Origin: Legionella cardiaca
GTDB lineage: Bacteria; Pseudomonadota; Gammaproteobacteria; Legionellales; Legionellaceae
Direction of reading: 5' to 3'
Length of the DNA: 64,000 nt
Assembly (NCBI RefSeq): GCF_029026145.1
Contig: NZ_CP119078.1
Span: 1,797,036-1,861,035, forward strand
How positions within the stretch are numbered: the stretch's first letter is position 1; each line of letters starts with the position of its first letter. Positions 41,192-51,235 of the stretch are shown one piece after another. Both the position numbers and the translations under genes were made by a program. The notes under the pieces were generated by a model. It ran no database searches. It saw only the letters and a program-made list of their open reading frames with translations, and was not told where the DNA came from.

Positions 41192-43572
41192 CTCGTTTTA
41201 CCTGCAAGAAATAGGCAAGTTTCCAGCACTGAATCGGGATTTAGCGACACACTATCAATGCCTTCTTTCATTAACCACTCGGCAAAATCCTGGTGATCAG
41301 AAGGTCCTTGACCACAGATTCCAACATATTTTCCTGCCTTTTTACAGGTAGATATTGCCATATGTAATAAAGCCTTTACTGCAGCATTTCGCTCATCAAA
41401 CTGGGCCGCTATCAAACCTGAATCCCGGTCTAGTCCTAATGTAAGCTGCGTCAAATCGTTTGATCCAATTGAAAAACCGTCAAAATGTTCCAAAAACTCG
41501 CTTGCTAACAAGGCATTAGAAGGCAATTCGCACATCATAATAATACGCAAGCCAGCTTTGCCTCGTTCCAGACCGTGCTCTTTTAGTACATTAATAACGT
41601 CTTGTGCTTCAGTCACTGTTCGGACAAAAGGAATCATAACTTCCACATTAGTCAGTCCCATGTCTTCTCGTACACGACGAACAGCCTGACATTCCAGGGC
41701 AAAACATTCTGCAAAATCCTCGGAGACATAACGTGAAGCGCCGCGAAAACCCAGCATTGGATTTTCTTCATGGGGCTCATAGTATTTGCCCCCAGCCAGA
41801 TTGGCATATTCGTTGGATTTAAAATCAGAAAGTCTCACAATAACCGGCTTTGGATAGAATGCTGCAGCAATGGTGGCAATTCCCTCTTTCAAACGCTCAA
41901 TGTAATACTCGACAGGAGAAGCATAGGCTGCCGTTTTCTCATTAATAAACTGTTTCAACTGTTTATCTTCAAGCTTGTTATATTCCAATAATGCTTTAGG
42001 ATGAATCCCTATTGTATTGGAAATTAAAAATTCCAATCGCGCCAGGCCAACACCGGCATTAGGAATTGATTGAAAAGCAAATGCTCGCTCAGGATTACCA
42101 ACATTTAACATAATTTTCAGTGGTAACTCTGGCATAGTATCGACATCAAGACTAACTTGCTCAAAAGGCAATAATCCCCGATAGACATAGCCGGTATCAC
42201 CTTCGGCACAACTTACCGTTACCTCATCACCATCTTTAATCGCTTTAGTTGCATCACCACAACCCACAACTGCAGGAATTCCCAGCTCACGAGCAATAAT
42301 TGCAGCATGACAGGTTCGGCCACCGCGATTAGTAACAATGGCTGAGGCACGTTTCATAACCGGCTCCCAATCGGGATCTGTCATGTCAGAGACTAAAACG
42401 TCACCAGGTTCTACACGATGCATTTCACTAACATCTGTAATAATTCGGGCACGACCTTGACCTATTTTTTGGCCAATACTACGGCCTTCTGTGAGTATTT
42501 CCCCTTGGGTTTGTAAGGTATATCGTTCTAATATCTGCGCACTAGCCCGACTTTTTACTGTTTCTGGTCTTGCTTGCAAAATATATAATTTGCCATCTTT
42601 TCCATCTTTAGCCCATTCAATATCCATGGGCCGACCATAATGTTGCTCAATAATTAGGGCTTGTTTAGCAAGTTGTTGAATTTCTTCGTTCGTAAGAGAA
42701 AATAGTAATCGCTCTTGTGGCGAGACATCAGTAGCTGTTACTGTTTGATTTTTATTGGAGTCATTAGCATAAACCATTTTCATAGCTTTACTGCCTAGAG
42801 TACGTCGAATTACAGCCGGCTTCCCTGCTTTCAAACTTGGCTTATGTACATAAAACTCATCGGGATTAACAGCCCCCTGTACCACCATTTCACCTAAACC
42901 ATAAGAGGAGGTAATGAAAACCACATCATTAAAACCTGATTCGGTATCCATAGTGAACATCACACCGCTGACTGCCAAATCACTGCGCACCATTTGCTGA
43001 ATACCTGCTGATAAAGCAACGTCATTATGCGCAAAACCATGGTGCACGCGATAGGCAATTGCCCGGTCGTTAAATAAGGATGCAAATACCTGCTTAATGG
43101 CAGTTAAAACTGCATCAATACCACGTACATTTAAATAAGTTTCTTGTTGACCAGCAAATGAGGCATCAGGTAAATCTTCAGCAGTTGCCGATGAACGCAC
43201 CGCGACACTGAAATCATGATGTCCTATTGTCTTTGTCAAATTATCATAAGCGGCGCGGATAGCACTCTCAAATTCTTGAGAAAAAGGTGCATTGACAACC
43301 ATTTCCCGGATCGTTTTGCCGACAGAGGTTAATTGAGAAATATCATCTGTGTTTAAGGAGGAAAGCAACTCATAAATTTTTTGATCAAGCTTATTTTGTG
43401 CTAAGAATTCACGAAAAGAATCGGCTGTCGTAGCAAAGCCCGTAGGTACAAGTACACCCGCTGAGGATAAATGGCTTATCATTTCTCCTAAAGAAGCGTT
43501 CTTACCACCGACTTGTTCAAGATCCCGCATCCCTAAGCGTTGAAAATCAATTGTATGTATGTTGACTGCCAT
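41188..43572 (-). CDS. ppsA: Phosphoenolpyruvate synthase
   Basis: A 794-aa enzyme converting pyruvate and ATP to PEP for gluconeogenesis. N-terminal ATP-grasp domain ([37 protein letters not shown]), swivelling domain with the phosphorylated histidine in [21 protein letters not shown] (about residue 420), and the C-terminal PEP/pyruvate barrel with [18 protein letters not shown] and [17 protein letters not shown]. First gene of the minus-strand run that continues with the antiporter, nadC, murG and M20 peptidase genes. Amino-acid-fed Legionella needs PEP synthesis from pyruvate. Confidence 0.97.
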   Translation of the reverse strand: MAVNIHTIDFQRLGMRDLEQVGGKNASLGEMISHLSSAGVLVPTGFATTADSFREFLAQNKLDQKIYELLSSLNTDDISQLTSVGKTIREMVVNAPFSQEFESAIRAAYDNLTKTIGHHDFSVAVRSSATAEDLPDASFAGQQETYLNVRGIDAVLTAIKQVFASLFNDRAIAYRVHHGFAHNDVALSAGIQQMVRSDLAVSGVMFTMDTESGFNDVVFITSSYGLGEMVVQGAVNPDEFYVHKPSLKAGKPAVIRRTLGSKAMKMVYANDSNKNQTVTATDVSPQERLLFSLTNEEIQQLAKQALIIEQHYGRPMDIEWAKDGKDGKLYILQARPETVKSRASAQILERYTLQTQGEILTEGRSIGQKIGQGRARIITDVSEMHRVEPGDVLVSDMTDPDWEPVMKRASAIVTNRGGRTCHAAIIARELGIPAVVGCGDATKAIKDGDEVTVSCAEGDTGYVYRGLLPFEQVSLDVDTMPELPLKIMLNVGNPERAFAFQSIPNAGVGLARLEFLISNTIGIHPKALLEYNKLEDKQLKQFINEKTAAYASPVEYYIERLKEGIATIAAAFYPKPVIVRLSDFKSNEYANLAGGKYYEPHEENPMLGFRGASRYVSEDFAECFALECQAVRRVREDMGLTNVEVMIPFVRTVTEAQDVINVLKEHGLERGKAGLRIIMMCELPSNALLASEFLEHFDGFSIGSNDLTQLTLGLDRDSGLIAAQFDERNAAVKALLHMAISTCKKAGKYVGICGQGPSDHQDFAEWLMKEGIDSVSLNPDSVLETCLFLAGKTR

Positions 43573-43974
43573 AACCCAATTCCTCTACTCCTTAAAAATG
43601 AACTTCATTCTACTTAAATTAAAAGATGATGTGAATGAAGGTTGCAATAAATCGTATTTGGAAGATAGATTCAGCCAAATCAATTATTTTATATATTGTT
43701 ATGTTTATTTATTCAAAATAAACTTAAAAGATAACTCCCCAAGCCTTCCATCTGGAAACTAAAAGTATGTTTCATCTAACTTATGTCATTCCCGCCCACG
43801 GGGAAATGACATTACATTAAACGACATGCCTGTTAATGAAACTATGCACTATTAAAAAGGTTAAATTTTTCCATTAATAAATTTCTAATGGGGATTAATA
43901 AGCAAGACAACCAAGCTCAATAACTCAGTTTAAGCCAATTAAGTACCTTATTGTATAAGAGGCCCTCGGTTAAA
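43573..43974. other. Intergenic region upstream of ppsA with REP-like unit
   Basis: This 402-bp AT-rich spacer holds the ppsA promoter region and a short palindrome at 43785-43810. The reading frame at its left edge (43559-43762) has no ribosome-binding site and no recognisable product, and I do not call it. Confidence 0.55.
43785..43810. repeat. REP-like palindrome GTCATTCCC...GGGAAATGAC
   Basis: GTCATTCCC (43785-43793) and GGGAAATGAC (43801-43810) form a compact inverted repeat with one unpaired base. It is the same end sequence as the element at 11957-12028, standing alone in an AT-rich spacer. Confidence 0.65.
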
Positions 43975-44343
43975 TCATGGTGTCTTTAGACTAGCCCCAA
44001 CAGTAAGTATGCCACTTGCTGTGCCCGCAATTGTCGGCATTTCTCTCGTTGAAAACTCTTCTAAAATGGAATGAACACCCCGATTTTGATTAGCTTTTTT
44101 AGCTAATGCTTCAGCAACAGCATGCCTTAAATCTCCATCACCCTCTGCAGCTATTACTACGCATAATGATTTGATATTTGACTTTACCGCCTCTAATGAG
44201 CCATTACACAATCTATCAAGCAAGAAACTACCTATTTTCTCATAATCAGCAAGTGCTCTCATATACTGTCTTAGAACAGCTCTCCTGCTATTTACTTCTT
44301 CCTGATGAAATAAATCATCCCCTAATTCTTCCTCAGACTGCAT
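43975..44343 (-). CDS. Small helical protein of unknown function
   Basis: A 122-aa soluble protein without signal peptide or membrane spans, apart from a mildly hydrophobic Gly/Ala C-terminus (TIAGTASGILTVGASL). I do not recognise a family. Helical stretches RRAVLRQYMRALADYEKIGSF and RHAVAEALAKKANQNRGV are apparent. I start at the ATG at 44343 with AGGAG 8 nt upstream. The in-frame GTG at 44352 would abut the Shine-Dalgarno. It is divergent from the U-box-like membrane protein gene 208 bp away, and both may be lineage-specific. Confidence 0.6.
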   Translation of the reverse strand: MQSEEELGDDLFHQEEVNSRRAVLRQYMRALADYEKIGSFLLDRLCNGSLEAVKSNIKSLCVVIAAEGDGDLRHAVAEALAKKANQNRGVHSILEEFSTREMPTIAGTASGILTVGASLKTP

Positions 44344-44551
44344 AATTCTCACTCCTTTTTGAACGATTTCCTCTCAGTATAGACCTTTTAATTCTGAGGA
44401 AACAAACCATTTCAAGTGGCTATTCAATATTTAATTTGTTTTTATTTTGTAAATTTACTTGGTCTTTTCTGTTTATTTTGTTAACATAAAGTCCGTTTTT
44501 AAAACCAAGCTGTCTTATTAATTTAAACAGTTTTAACATTAAGGTGACCCT

Positions 44552-45760
44552 ATGTTTCGAGCTCTTAATAAAGTAAGTGGTGCTCTCTTTGGTATCATTT
44601 TATATCCTATTAAATCCTTATTAATTAATCTTTTTTTAGCCGCCTTAATTGTACTGACAGCGTCCATTCTTCTTGTTGGTCTTCCTCTTCTCTTTGCCTA
44701 TGTAGCCTATTCCAAAGCAGAGATGGGTAGTAAATTAAGCTCTGCTATTATTACGGGCTCTCTCGTGGGTATAATCGCACTAGTGATAATCCCTCCTCTC
44801 ACCATTACAACACTTATTGGTGCAGCAGTTACTACTGTAAAAGACATATTTAGCAGCATTCGCCTAGGAGCAACAGAAGGTTATGCGGAAGGATTAATTC
44901 CACACGTTCTCAAACAATTTTTAACAGGCTTTGTTCCCTTTAGTCGTACCTTGCAAACTACCGCAGCTGTACTTCACCGTATCGCTAATGGTGGAGGAGC
45001 AGAGGCATTGAATGAAGAAGGCCTTAATGAACTCACCGATATTGATGATATCGACTATAGCCAATTCGAAGATGTGCCTCGCTCAACGAATGAGGTTCCG
45101 TCAGAATTAACTGATAATACTGAGGTAACTTCAAATACAACGACAACTCCTAATGCCTTTACACCTTTATCTGCGGAGGAATTACAAAAAGCCCGTGAGA
45201 TTAGCGATCTTGGCGATAGCCTCTCCCAATATGAGGATCTACATAAACGTCTGACAGCACTTAATGAAGCGATAAAAAAAGAGCGTATTGAAGGAATGCT
45301 TGACGATAGTTTAATAGCTGATGAACTTACTCATTTAGAAATAGAGAAACCTTCTTTACTTATAAAATTGTATGAATACGAACCCAACAAATGGAAACCT
45401 GTGAAAGGAACCACTAAGATTATCGATTATAAAAATCTTAAAGAATGGCTGCAACTACACAACTCGCATCCAGAAACCCGTGAGCCAATGAATGATGCAA
45501 CCCCCTATCAGGGTCATAAAACTAAATATCGCATTTTCCCCTACAATGAACTTAAAGACTCACATGAGCTACGTGAACTAACAGCCCTTATTCGCCACCG
45601 ATTAAAAGAGCTCAATCCGGAAAATCTTCCTTCAGCTCCAGCTCTCTTTTCGGGCCTTACAGGGACAATTGGTCAAACTTTCTTTGGCAACAGTGCTAAC
45701 GCTGCAACAATACCGCCAGCTCACACCGTTGACGATACGTTAAGACAAACCTTCAATTAA
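44552..45760 (+). CDS. Membrane-anchored protein with U-box-like segment, candidate effector
   Basis: A 402-aa protein. Two or three hydrophobic spans lie at about 22-53 and 62-93, with no cleavable signal. An acidic Ser/Thr/Asn-rich linker (about 150-205) is followed by a helical section and a region at about 265-325. There IIDYKNLKEWLQLHNSHPE followed by TREPMND (290-314) resembles the second half of a U-box (the ...SIEEWL..HNTCPxTREPL pattern of E3 ligases). The first half, YEYEPNKWKPVKGTT, is divergent. L. pneumophila has U-box effectors such as LubX and GobX. A membrane anchor plus E3-like module would suit a vacuole-associated effector. This is an inference from pattern, not a confirmed domain hit. 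AGGTGA precedes the ATG. Confidence 0.6.
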   Translation: MFRALNKVSGALFGIILYPIKSLLINLFLAALIVLTASILLVGLPLLFAYVAYSKAEMGSKLSSAIITGSLVGIIALVIIPPLTITTLIGAAVTTVKDIFSSIRLGATEGYAEGLIPHVLKQFLTGFVPFSRTLQTTAAVLHRIANGGGAEALNEEGLNELTDIDDIDYSQFEDVPRSTNEVPSELTDNTEVTSNTTTTPNAFTPLSAEELQKAREISDLGDSLSQYEDLHKRLTALNEAIKKERIEGMLDDSLIADELTHLEIEKPSLLIKLYEYEPNKWKPVKGTTKIIDYKNLKEWLQLHNSHPETREPMNDATPYQGHKTKYRIFPYNELKDSHELRELTALIRHRLKELNPENLPSAPALFSGLTGTIGQTFFGNSANAATIPPAHTVDDTLRQTFN

Positions 45761-45793
45761 TATATATTCTTTGCTATCAACACTAGTTATCAC

Positions 45794-45820
45794 ACCTGCG
45801 GCATTTGCCGCAGGTTTTAT
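45794..45820 (+). terminator. Rho-independent terminator after the U-box-like protein gene
   Basis: ACCTGCGGCA (45794-45803) pairs with TGCCGCAGGT (45806-45815), followed by TTTATTTTG. It lies 34 bp past the stop codon and separates this gene from purB. Confidence 0.9.
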
Positions 45821-45915
45821 TTTGCACCATTTATTCTCATTTTAGTGATTGTTTTGATTCACATCTGCCGTTGCATCTAATATTATATGCGCTTTACGAT
45901 TGCGGCGATTCACCA

Positions 45916-47286
45916 ATGACTTTATCCCCTTTAAATGCTATTTCTCCTATCGATGGACGTTATTTGAAGAAAACAACGGTCCTAAGTTCTTACTTTAGCG
46001 AGTTTGCTCTCACTTATTATCGTTTGATGGTTGAAATTCGTTGGCTTGAAGCCCTTGCTGCCAATAAAGATATTGCAGAAGTCCCTCAACTTGATAATGG
46101 TGCTAAAGTCTATCTAGCAGAAATATTAGTTAATTTTAATGAAGCGGAAGCAGAAAAAGTCAAGGAATATGAAAAAACAACCAATCATGACGTCAAAGCG
46201 GTTGAATATTATTTGCAAGAAAAATTAGAACAGTTTGAAAGCCTACGCAAATACACGGCCTTTATTCATTTTGCCTGTACCTCAGAAGACATCAACAACT
46301 TAGCCTATGCTTTGATGGTCAAAGAAGCAATTGCACAAGTTATTCAACCCACTTTTGCAGAAATTATCGGCAGTATTACCATGTTAGGCAAACAGCACGG
46401 CGATATAGCCATGCTCTCAAGGACGCATGGACAACCGGCTACGCCAACGACAGTTGGAAAAGAGCTTGTAAATTTTGTCGCACGCTTAAAACGTCCACAG
46501 CAACAATTAGCTGAAGTCCTTATACCGGCTAAATGTAATGGCGCTGTAGGAAATTATAATGCGCATATCATTGCCTACCCGGATGTGGATTGGCGCAAGC
46601 ATTGTGCGAATTTTGTCAGTTCCCTGGGTTTGTCTTTCAGCGCCTACACAACACAAATCGAGCCTCATGATGGGATTGCAGAGGTTTCTCATATCATGAT
46701 TCGCATTAATAATATTTTGCTTGATTACACACGCGATATTTGGACCTATATTTCACTCAATTATTTCAAGCAAAAAACGGTCGCGGAAGAAGTTGGCTCA
46801 TCGACCATGCCGCACAAGGTAAATCCTATTGATTTTGAAAATGCTGAAGGTAATCTTGGCTTAGCAAATGCCCTGTTTAATCATTTTGCCAATAAACTTA
46901 CGCAATCTCGCATGCAACGTGATTTGTCTGATTCGACTGTCTTGCGTAATCTTGGTGTTGCCTTCGCCTATACGCTTATCGCTTTCCAGGCGATTGCTAA
47001 AGGTAATGATAAACTCCAAATTAACAAACCTGCTCTAAAAGCAGACTTGGATTCTAATTGGGAAGTTCTGGCTGAACCAATTCAAACAGTCATGCGTCGC
47101 TATAACATTTCTAATGCCTATGAACAACTTAAAAATTTAACACGCGGCCAAGGTATCGATCAGGCAAGTTTAAAGAAATTCATTCAATCGCTTGCTATTC
47201 CTGATGAGGTTAAAAAACAATTAATCGAGTTAACCCCGGAAAAATATACTGGTTTGGCGGCTCAATTAGTAAAAGCATTCTCATGA
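45916..47286 (+). CDS. purB: Adenylosuccinate lyase PurB
   Basis: A 456-aa enzyme acting twice in purine synthesis (SAICAR cleavage and adenylosuccinate cleavage). ISPIDGRYLKKT opens it, with FACTSEDINNLAYAL, the catalytic-histidine region LSRTHGQPATPTTVGKE and the fumarase-superfamily signature GSSTMPHKVNPIDFENAEGN. The ATG at 45916 gives exactly E. coli PurB length. The longer in-frame extension would begin inside the terminator hairpin. It overlaps nadB by 4 bp (ATGA), so it leads a purB-nadB-nadA operon. Confidence 0.96.
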   Translation: MTLSPLNAISPIDGRYLKKTTVLSSYFSEFALTYYRLMVEIRWLEALAANKDIAEVPQLDNGAKVYLAEILVNFNEAEAEKVKEYEKTTNHDVKAVEYYLQEKLEQFESLRKYTAFIHFACTSEDINNLAYALMVKEAIAQVIQPTFAEIIGSITMLGKQHGDIAMLSRTHGQPATPTTVGKELVNFVARLKRPQQQLAEVLIPAKCNGAVGNYNAHIIAYPDVDWRKHCANFVSSLGLSFSAYTTQIEPHDGIAEVSHIMIRINNILLDYTRDIWTYISLNYFKQKTVAEEVGSSTMPHKVNPIDFENAEGNLGLANALFNHFANKLTQSRMQRDLSDSTVLRNLGVAFAYTLIAFQAIAKGNDKLQINKPALKADLDSNWEVLAEPIQTVMRRYNISNAYEQLKNLTRGQGIDQASLKKFIQSLAIPDEVKKQLIELTPEKYTGLAAQLVKAFS

Positions 47287-48929
47287 CAACACTAAACCAG
47301 CAGGGAGAAGCTCGAGAGTTTGATGTTTTGGTATTAGGCACCGGCTTAGCTGGCCTTAACTATTGTCTTCAGTTACTTAAAATCCAGCCTCACGTTAAAA
47401 TTGCCCTGATAAGTAAAGCTGAAAGTTATGAGTGCAATAGCCGGTATGCTCAAGGTGGGATTGCTGCTGCAGTGAGTAAAGAAGACTCACCAGAATCCCA
47501 TATTGCCGATACGTTGCAAGCAGGTGATGGACTTTGTTACCAGCCTGCTGTGGAATTCATTATTCGCCAGGCGCCGCAAGCGATAGAAGATTTACTAAAC
47601 TACGCCATTCACTTTACTAAACAGGCAGACGGTAATTTTGCTTTGGCTCAGGAAGGAGGACACTCTCATCGACGCATTTTTAATAGCGGCGATCAAACGG
47701 GATTGACCATAACACAGACATTACTGGATATGGCCCAAAAACATTCTCAAATAACCTTCTTCGAGCATCATATCGCGGTAAATTTAATTACTCAGTATCA
47801 TCCTCACCGTACAGATATTCAGGGAGAGGTTCTAGGTGCTTATGTGCTAGATTGTCGACAAAATCGCATTCATACTTTTGTAGCAAACTGTGTAATCCTT
47901 GCCACAGGAGGTGCTGGCAAAACATATCGCTATACAACCAATCCCATTATCGCCACTGGCGATGGTGTGGCAATGGCCTATCGAGCAGGTGCTCGCGTTG
48001 GTAACATGGAATTTTATCAATTCCACCCTACCCTGCTTCATCATCATTCACTCAATAATTTTTTAATTTCTGAAGCCGTTCGCGGTGAAGGGGCTTTGTT
48101 AAAAAACCCAGATACAAATGAACGTTTTATGCAGCGCTATGCCCCCGAATCTCTGGAGTTGGCAACTCGCGATGTAGTCGCTCGTTCTATTTTTAGTGAA
48201 ATTGAACAAAGCCAACATGGTTTTGTCTATCTAGATATTACGCATCAACCCAAGGCCTTTTTGAAAAAACGCTTTCCCCAAATTTATAAGACCTTGCTGA
48301 GTATTGGCATTGATATGAGTCAAGACATGATCCCTGTGGTTCCTGCAGCTCATTATCAATGTGGTGGCGTATTAACCGATGTAGATGGCCGTTCTGATCT
48401 CAAGCGTTTATATGCAATAGGTGAAGTTGCTTTTACCGGCTTACATGGTGCCAATCGCCTGGCGAGTAATTCGTTGTTAGAAGCTTTGGTTATGGCTGGC
48501 AATGCAGCCCGATGCACGCTAAAAGATATTATGACCCCGGCAAAAATCAGCGAGGCAATTCCCAATTGGAGCTCTCCCGGTGAAGTGAATCCCAGACGAG
48601 CCAGTCAGATTAATGCACATTGGCGCGGTTTACGAGGTGAAATGACCTCCTATGCCGGCATTGTGCGGACCGAAGCCGGGCTACAAGATCTACTACAATT
48701 AATCATGAAGAGAAAAAAAATCATTGAAGAATACTATTGGAAACATTGTATTACTCGTGATTTCATTGAGTTACGTAATATTGTTTTAAATGCGGAATTG
48801 ATTGTTAGGGCAGCATTATCAAGAAGGGAGTCACGTGGAGGACATTATCGAGAAGATTTTCCTCAAAAAAATGCAAATGCCGAGGAAAGTATTTCCCGGT
48901 TAACCTCGCCGCAAAATCCATTCATTTAA
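47283..48929 (+). CDS. nadB: L-aspartate oxidase NadB
   Basis: A 548-aa flavoenzyme oxidising aspartate to iminoaspartate, first step of de novo NAD synthesis. FAD-binding VLVLGTGLAGLNYCLQLL at the N-terminus, NSRYAQGGIAAAV, EGGHSHRRIF, VILATGGAGKTYRYTTNP, FYQFHPTLL, and VPAAHYQCGGVLTDVDGRSDLKRLYAIGEV (cited as a block) are typical of NadB. The C-terminal helical domain (LRGEMTSYAGIVR onward) is present. It is coupled to purB and followed 13 bp later by nadA, whose product uses its unstable intermediate. Confidence 0.96.
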   Translation: MTTLNQQGEAREFDVLVLGTGLAGLNYCLQLLKIQPHVKIALISKAESYECNSRYAQGGIAAAVSKEDSPESHIADTLQAGDGLCYQPAVEFIIRQAPQAIEDLLNYAIHFTKQADGNFALAQEGGHSHRRIFNSGDQTGLTITQTLLDMAQKHSQITFFEHHIAVNLITQYHPHRTDIQGEVLGAYVLDCRQNRIHTFVANCVILATGGAGKTYRYTTNPIIATGDGVAMAYRAGARVGNMEFYQFHPTLLHHHSLNNFLISEAVRGEGALLKNPDTNERFMQRYAPESLELATRDVVARSIFSEIEQSQHGFVYLDITHQPKAFLKKRFPQIYKTLLSIGIDMSQDMIPVVPAAHYQCGGVLTDVDGRSDLKRLYAIGEVAFTGLHGANRLASNSLLEALVMAGNAARCTLKDIMTPAKISEAIPNWSSPGEVNPRRASQINAHWRGLRGEMTSYAGIVRTEAGLQDLLQLIMKRKKIIEEYYWKHCITRDFIELRNIVLNAELIVRAALSRRESRGGHYREDFPQKNANAEESISRLTSPQNPFI

Positions 48930-48942
48930 TTTGAGGTCCTGG

Positions 48943-50286
48943 ATGTTTAAAAGTCGATCCATTTATCAACCAGAAAAAACATTGATGCGCATTACTAATG
49001 ATATGAGCATTTGTCAAAGTGATTATCCACTGGATTGGTATCAAGAGGATTTTACCCCTTACGCCGAAGAATACCTTGCTCTACCCGATCGTAAATTAAC
49101 CACGGTGTTATCCTGGATGCAACCCTATCTAAAAAAAGCACAAGAACATTTTGGTGACCAATTATTATTATTAGCTCATTACTACATGGGCGGTGATATT
49201 GTCAGGCTTGTGGAACAGTTTGGTGGACAAATTGGGGATTCTTATCAATTGGCACTGATGGCTGCTAATCACCCTGAAAAATCCGTAATTATTGAATCAG
49301 CAGTGCATTTTATGGCCGAGTCAATTTCTATTTTGGCCAATCCCCATCAACACGTTTATATAACTAATCCTAAATCAGGATGCACCATGGAAATGCTTGC
49401 TAAGGATTTTATGGTGGAACCAGCCTTCATGGATCTCAATGAGCGCTATGGACCGGAAAATATTTTACCCGTTTGTTATATGAATACCTCAGGTCGTGTA
49501 AAAGCAATGACCGGAGCTCAAGGTGGTGCAGTCTGTACCAGTTCAAATGTTAAAAAAATTTTTGAATGGGCTCGAAAACAAAATAAAAAAATATTATTTA
49601 TTCCCGATCGCCATATGGGTGAAAATATTGCTTATTGGATGGGTATCAGAAATCTTGCTTATTGGCCTGGTGGTACAGCTGGCGCTCAATACTCCTTACA
49701 AGCTCAGGATAATAAAACACTAGCGCAATTTGATAAGGCAGAGCTCATTCTTTTTTCGAGTGAATGCGCTGTTCATACCCACTATCAACCTGAAATGTGC
49801 GAATACTGGCATAAGCACGGCTATACAACAGTCGTACATCCTGAATGCCGCAATGATGTTATTCGTGTAGCTCAGCATGCTGGTTCTACTGCATTTATTT
49901 GGGACTATGTTGTCAACGATAGAGCTGGTAGCAAAAAATACGCGATAGGAACTGAAAATCATATGGTCGAAAACGTAAAACAGCATTGTCGCAATCTTGG
50001 TATAGAGGCTGTCAATCTGGCGGAAGCTCCAAAAAAAGATCATGAAAAAGGCATGGGATGCGGCTGCGCAACAATGTCACGCAATGATCCGCCTCATCTT
50101 GTCGCCCTGGTTGATTTACTACGTCAAGGTAAAACAATGGCCTACAATGAAGTTAAAGCTGGTGATTTAGTGAATGAATTTACCGGCTCCCGTCAGCGCC
50201 TCAGTGAAACCGACCAACAATGGATTATTGAGAATGCTAAAAAAGCGCTGAAAATGATGATAAACATTACCGAAGATCGCTTATAA
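48943..50286 (+). CDS. nadA: Quinolinate synthase NadA
   Basis: A 447-aa radical-free Fe-S enzyme condensing iminoaspartate and dihydroxyacetone phosphate to quinolinate. LLAHYYMGGDIVRLVEQFGGQIGDSYQLA is the first conserved block (cited in part), followed by NPKSGCTMEM, MNTSGRVKAMTG, GAVCTSSNVKKIFEWA, FIPDRHMGENIAYWMG and VHPECRNDV. The cysteine positions in GAVCTSS, HPECRN and the CGCATMSRND tail fit the 4Fe-4S ligands. It is longer than E. coli NadA (347 aa), mostly at the N-terminus. I use the ATG at 48943 (GAGG 6 nt upstream) and not the in-frame TTG at 48931. Confidence 0.95.
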   Translation: MFKSRSIYQPEKTLMRITNDMSICQSDYPLDWYQEDFTPYAEEYLALPDRKLTTVLSWMQPYLKKAQEHFGDQLLLLAHYYMGGDIVRLVEQFGGQIGDSYQLALMAANHPEKSVIIESAVHFMAESISILANPHQHVYITNPKSGCTMEMLAKDFMVEPAFMDLNERYGPENILPVCYMNTSGRVKAMTGAQGGAVCTSSNVKKIFEWARKQNKKILFIPDRHMGENIAYWMGIRNLAYWPGGTAGAQYSLQAQDNKTLAQFDKAELILFSSECAVHTHYQPEMCEYWHKHGYTTVVHPECRNDVIRVAQHAGSTAFIWDYVVNDRAGSKKYAIGTENHMVENVKQHCRNLGIEAVNLAEAPKKDHEKGMGCGCATMSRNDPPHLVALVDLLRQGKTMAYNEVKAGDLVNEFTGSRQRLSETDQQWIIENAKKALKMMINITEDRL

Positions 50287-50300
50287 ATCTATCTCCCTTC

Positions 50301-50319
50301 TGCCGCATCTTTTGCGGCA
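50301..50319 (+). terminator. Probable terminator of the purB-nadB-nadA operon
   Basis: TGCCGCA (50301-50307) pairs with TGCGGCA (50313-50319), 15 bp past the nadA stop. The following AATAATTCC is only weakly U-rich, so efficiency is uncertain. Confidence 0.6.
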
Positions 50320-50438
50320 ATAATTCCTCCTCTATTCAGCAAAAAACATTTAGTTGTTGTACAGTTTAAAAACCTTTGCTACGTTATGATGTTCCTGATA
50401 TGCCATCCTGTGCGTGATATAAATAGGAGTACATAATT

Positions 50439-50960
50439 TTGAGTAATCAATATCAGTCAATCTATGAAGTGCCTGTTAAAAAAATGGATGGTAGCCAATC
50501 TAATTTACAAGCTTATAAAGGACAAGCTCTCTTGATTGTCAATGTTGCCAGCCGATGCGGTTTTACTCCTCAATATACTGACCTGGAAGCACTTTACCAA
50601 GATTATCACGCCAAAGGCTTTAGCATTCTTGGTTTTCCATGTAATCAATTTTTACATCAGGAACCTGGAAGCCATGAAGAAATTAAAGAATTTGCAGAAA
50701 GTTGCTACCGCATTACTTTTCCATTATTCGCAAAAATAGATGTAAAGGGGACAAATCAGGCTCCTCTATATCAGTATATTCGCAGCAATATTCAAAAACG
50801 CCCCTTAAAATTTATCCCGTGGAATTTTACAAAAATTGTGGTGGATCCTCAGGGGAAAGTCCTAAAACAATACTTACCTACCACGTCATTTAAGAAAATC
50901 CGCAAGGAAATTGAATTGCTACTCCCTAAATCTCAGCTTGGCGAGAAACATTCTATCTAA
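50439..50960 (+). CDS. Glutathione peroxidase family protein
   Basis: A 173-aa thiol peroxidase of the GPx family, probably thioredoxin- or glutathione-dependent peroxide removal. The peroxidatic residue is Cys40 in VNVASRCGFTPQY (cysteine, not selenocysteine), with the partner motifs GFPCNQFLHQEPGS and IPWNFTKIVVD supplying the usual Gln and Trp-Asn. The start codon is TTG at 50439, with AGGAG 9 nt upstream. The first downstream ATG would delete a conserved strand. It is monocistronic. Confidence 0.9.
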   Translation: MSNQYQSIYEVPVKKMDGSQSNLQAYKGQALLIVNVASRCGFTPQYTDLEALYQDYHAKGFSILGFPCNQFLHQEPGSHEEIKEFAESCYRITFPLFAKIDVKGTNQAPLYQYIRSNIQKRPLKFIPWNFTKIVVDPQGKVLKQYLPTTSFKKIRKEIELLLPKSQLGEKHSI

Positions 50961-51235
50961 AAGCCCAGTTAGATCTCACAACAGTGATGTCCACAAATGC
51001 ATCTCTAGAGCTGATTATACTAACAGGCGTACCCAGTAATTATTTATCTCAAATTAAGAAGTATTAATAAGATCGATGATCATTAATGCTTAATACAAAG
51101 AAAAAATACATTATAAATTTATTCCTGTGTGGCGATAGAGGACATGCGCGAAGCTGAGTAGCTCACCAGGATGGAAAGTATCTTATTTGTTTGTTAAGTT
51201 AGAGAGACTCCATTAGCTTTGCAATAAATAGAAAA

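Noticed and set aside
43559-43762. 67-aa frame in the ppsA upstream region
   Set aside because: Overlaps the ppsA start on the opposite strand and lacks a ribosome-binding site. The composition is that of an AT-rich spacer.
45805-45915. 37-residue N-terminal extension of PurB
   Set aside because: It would begin inside a clear terminator hairpin, and the ATG at 45916 gives the family length and opening.
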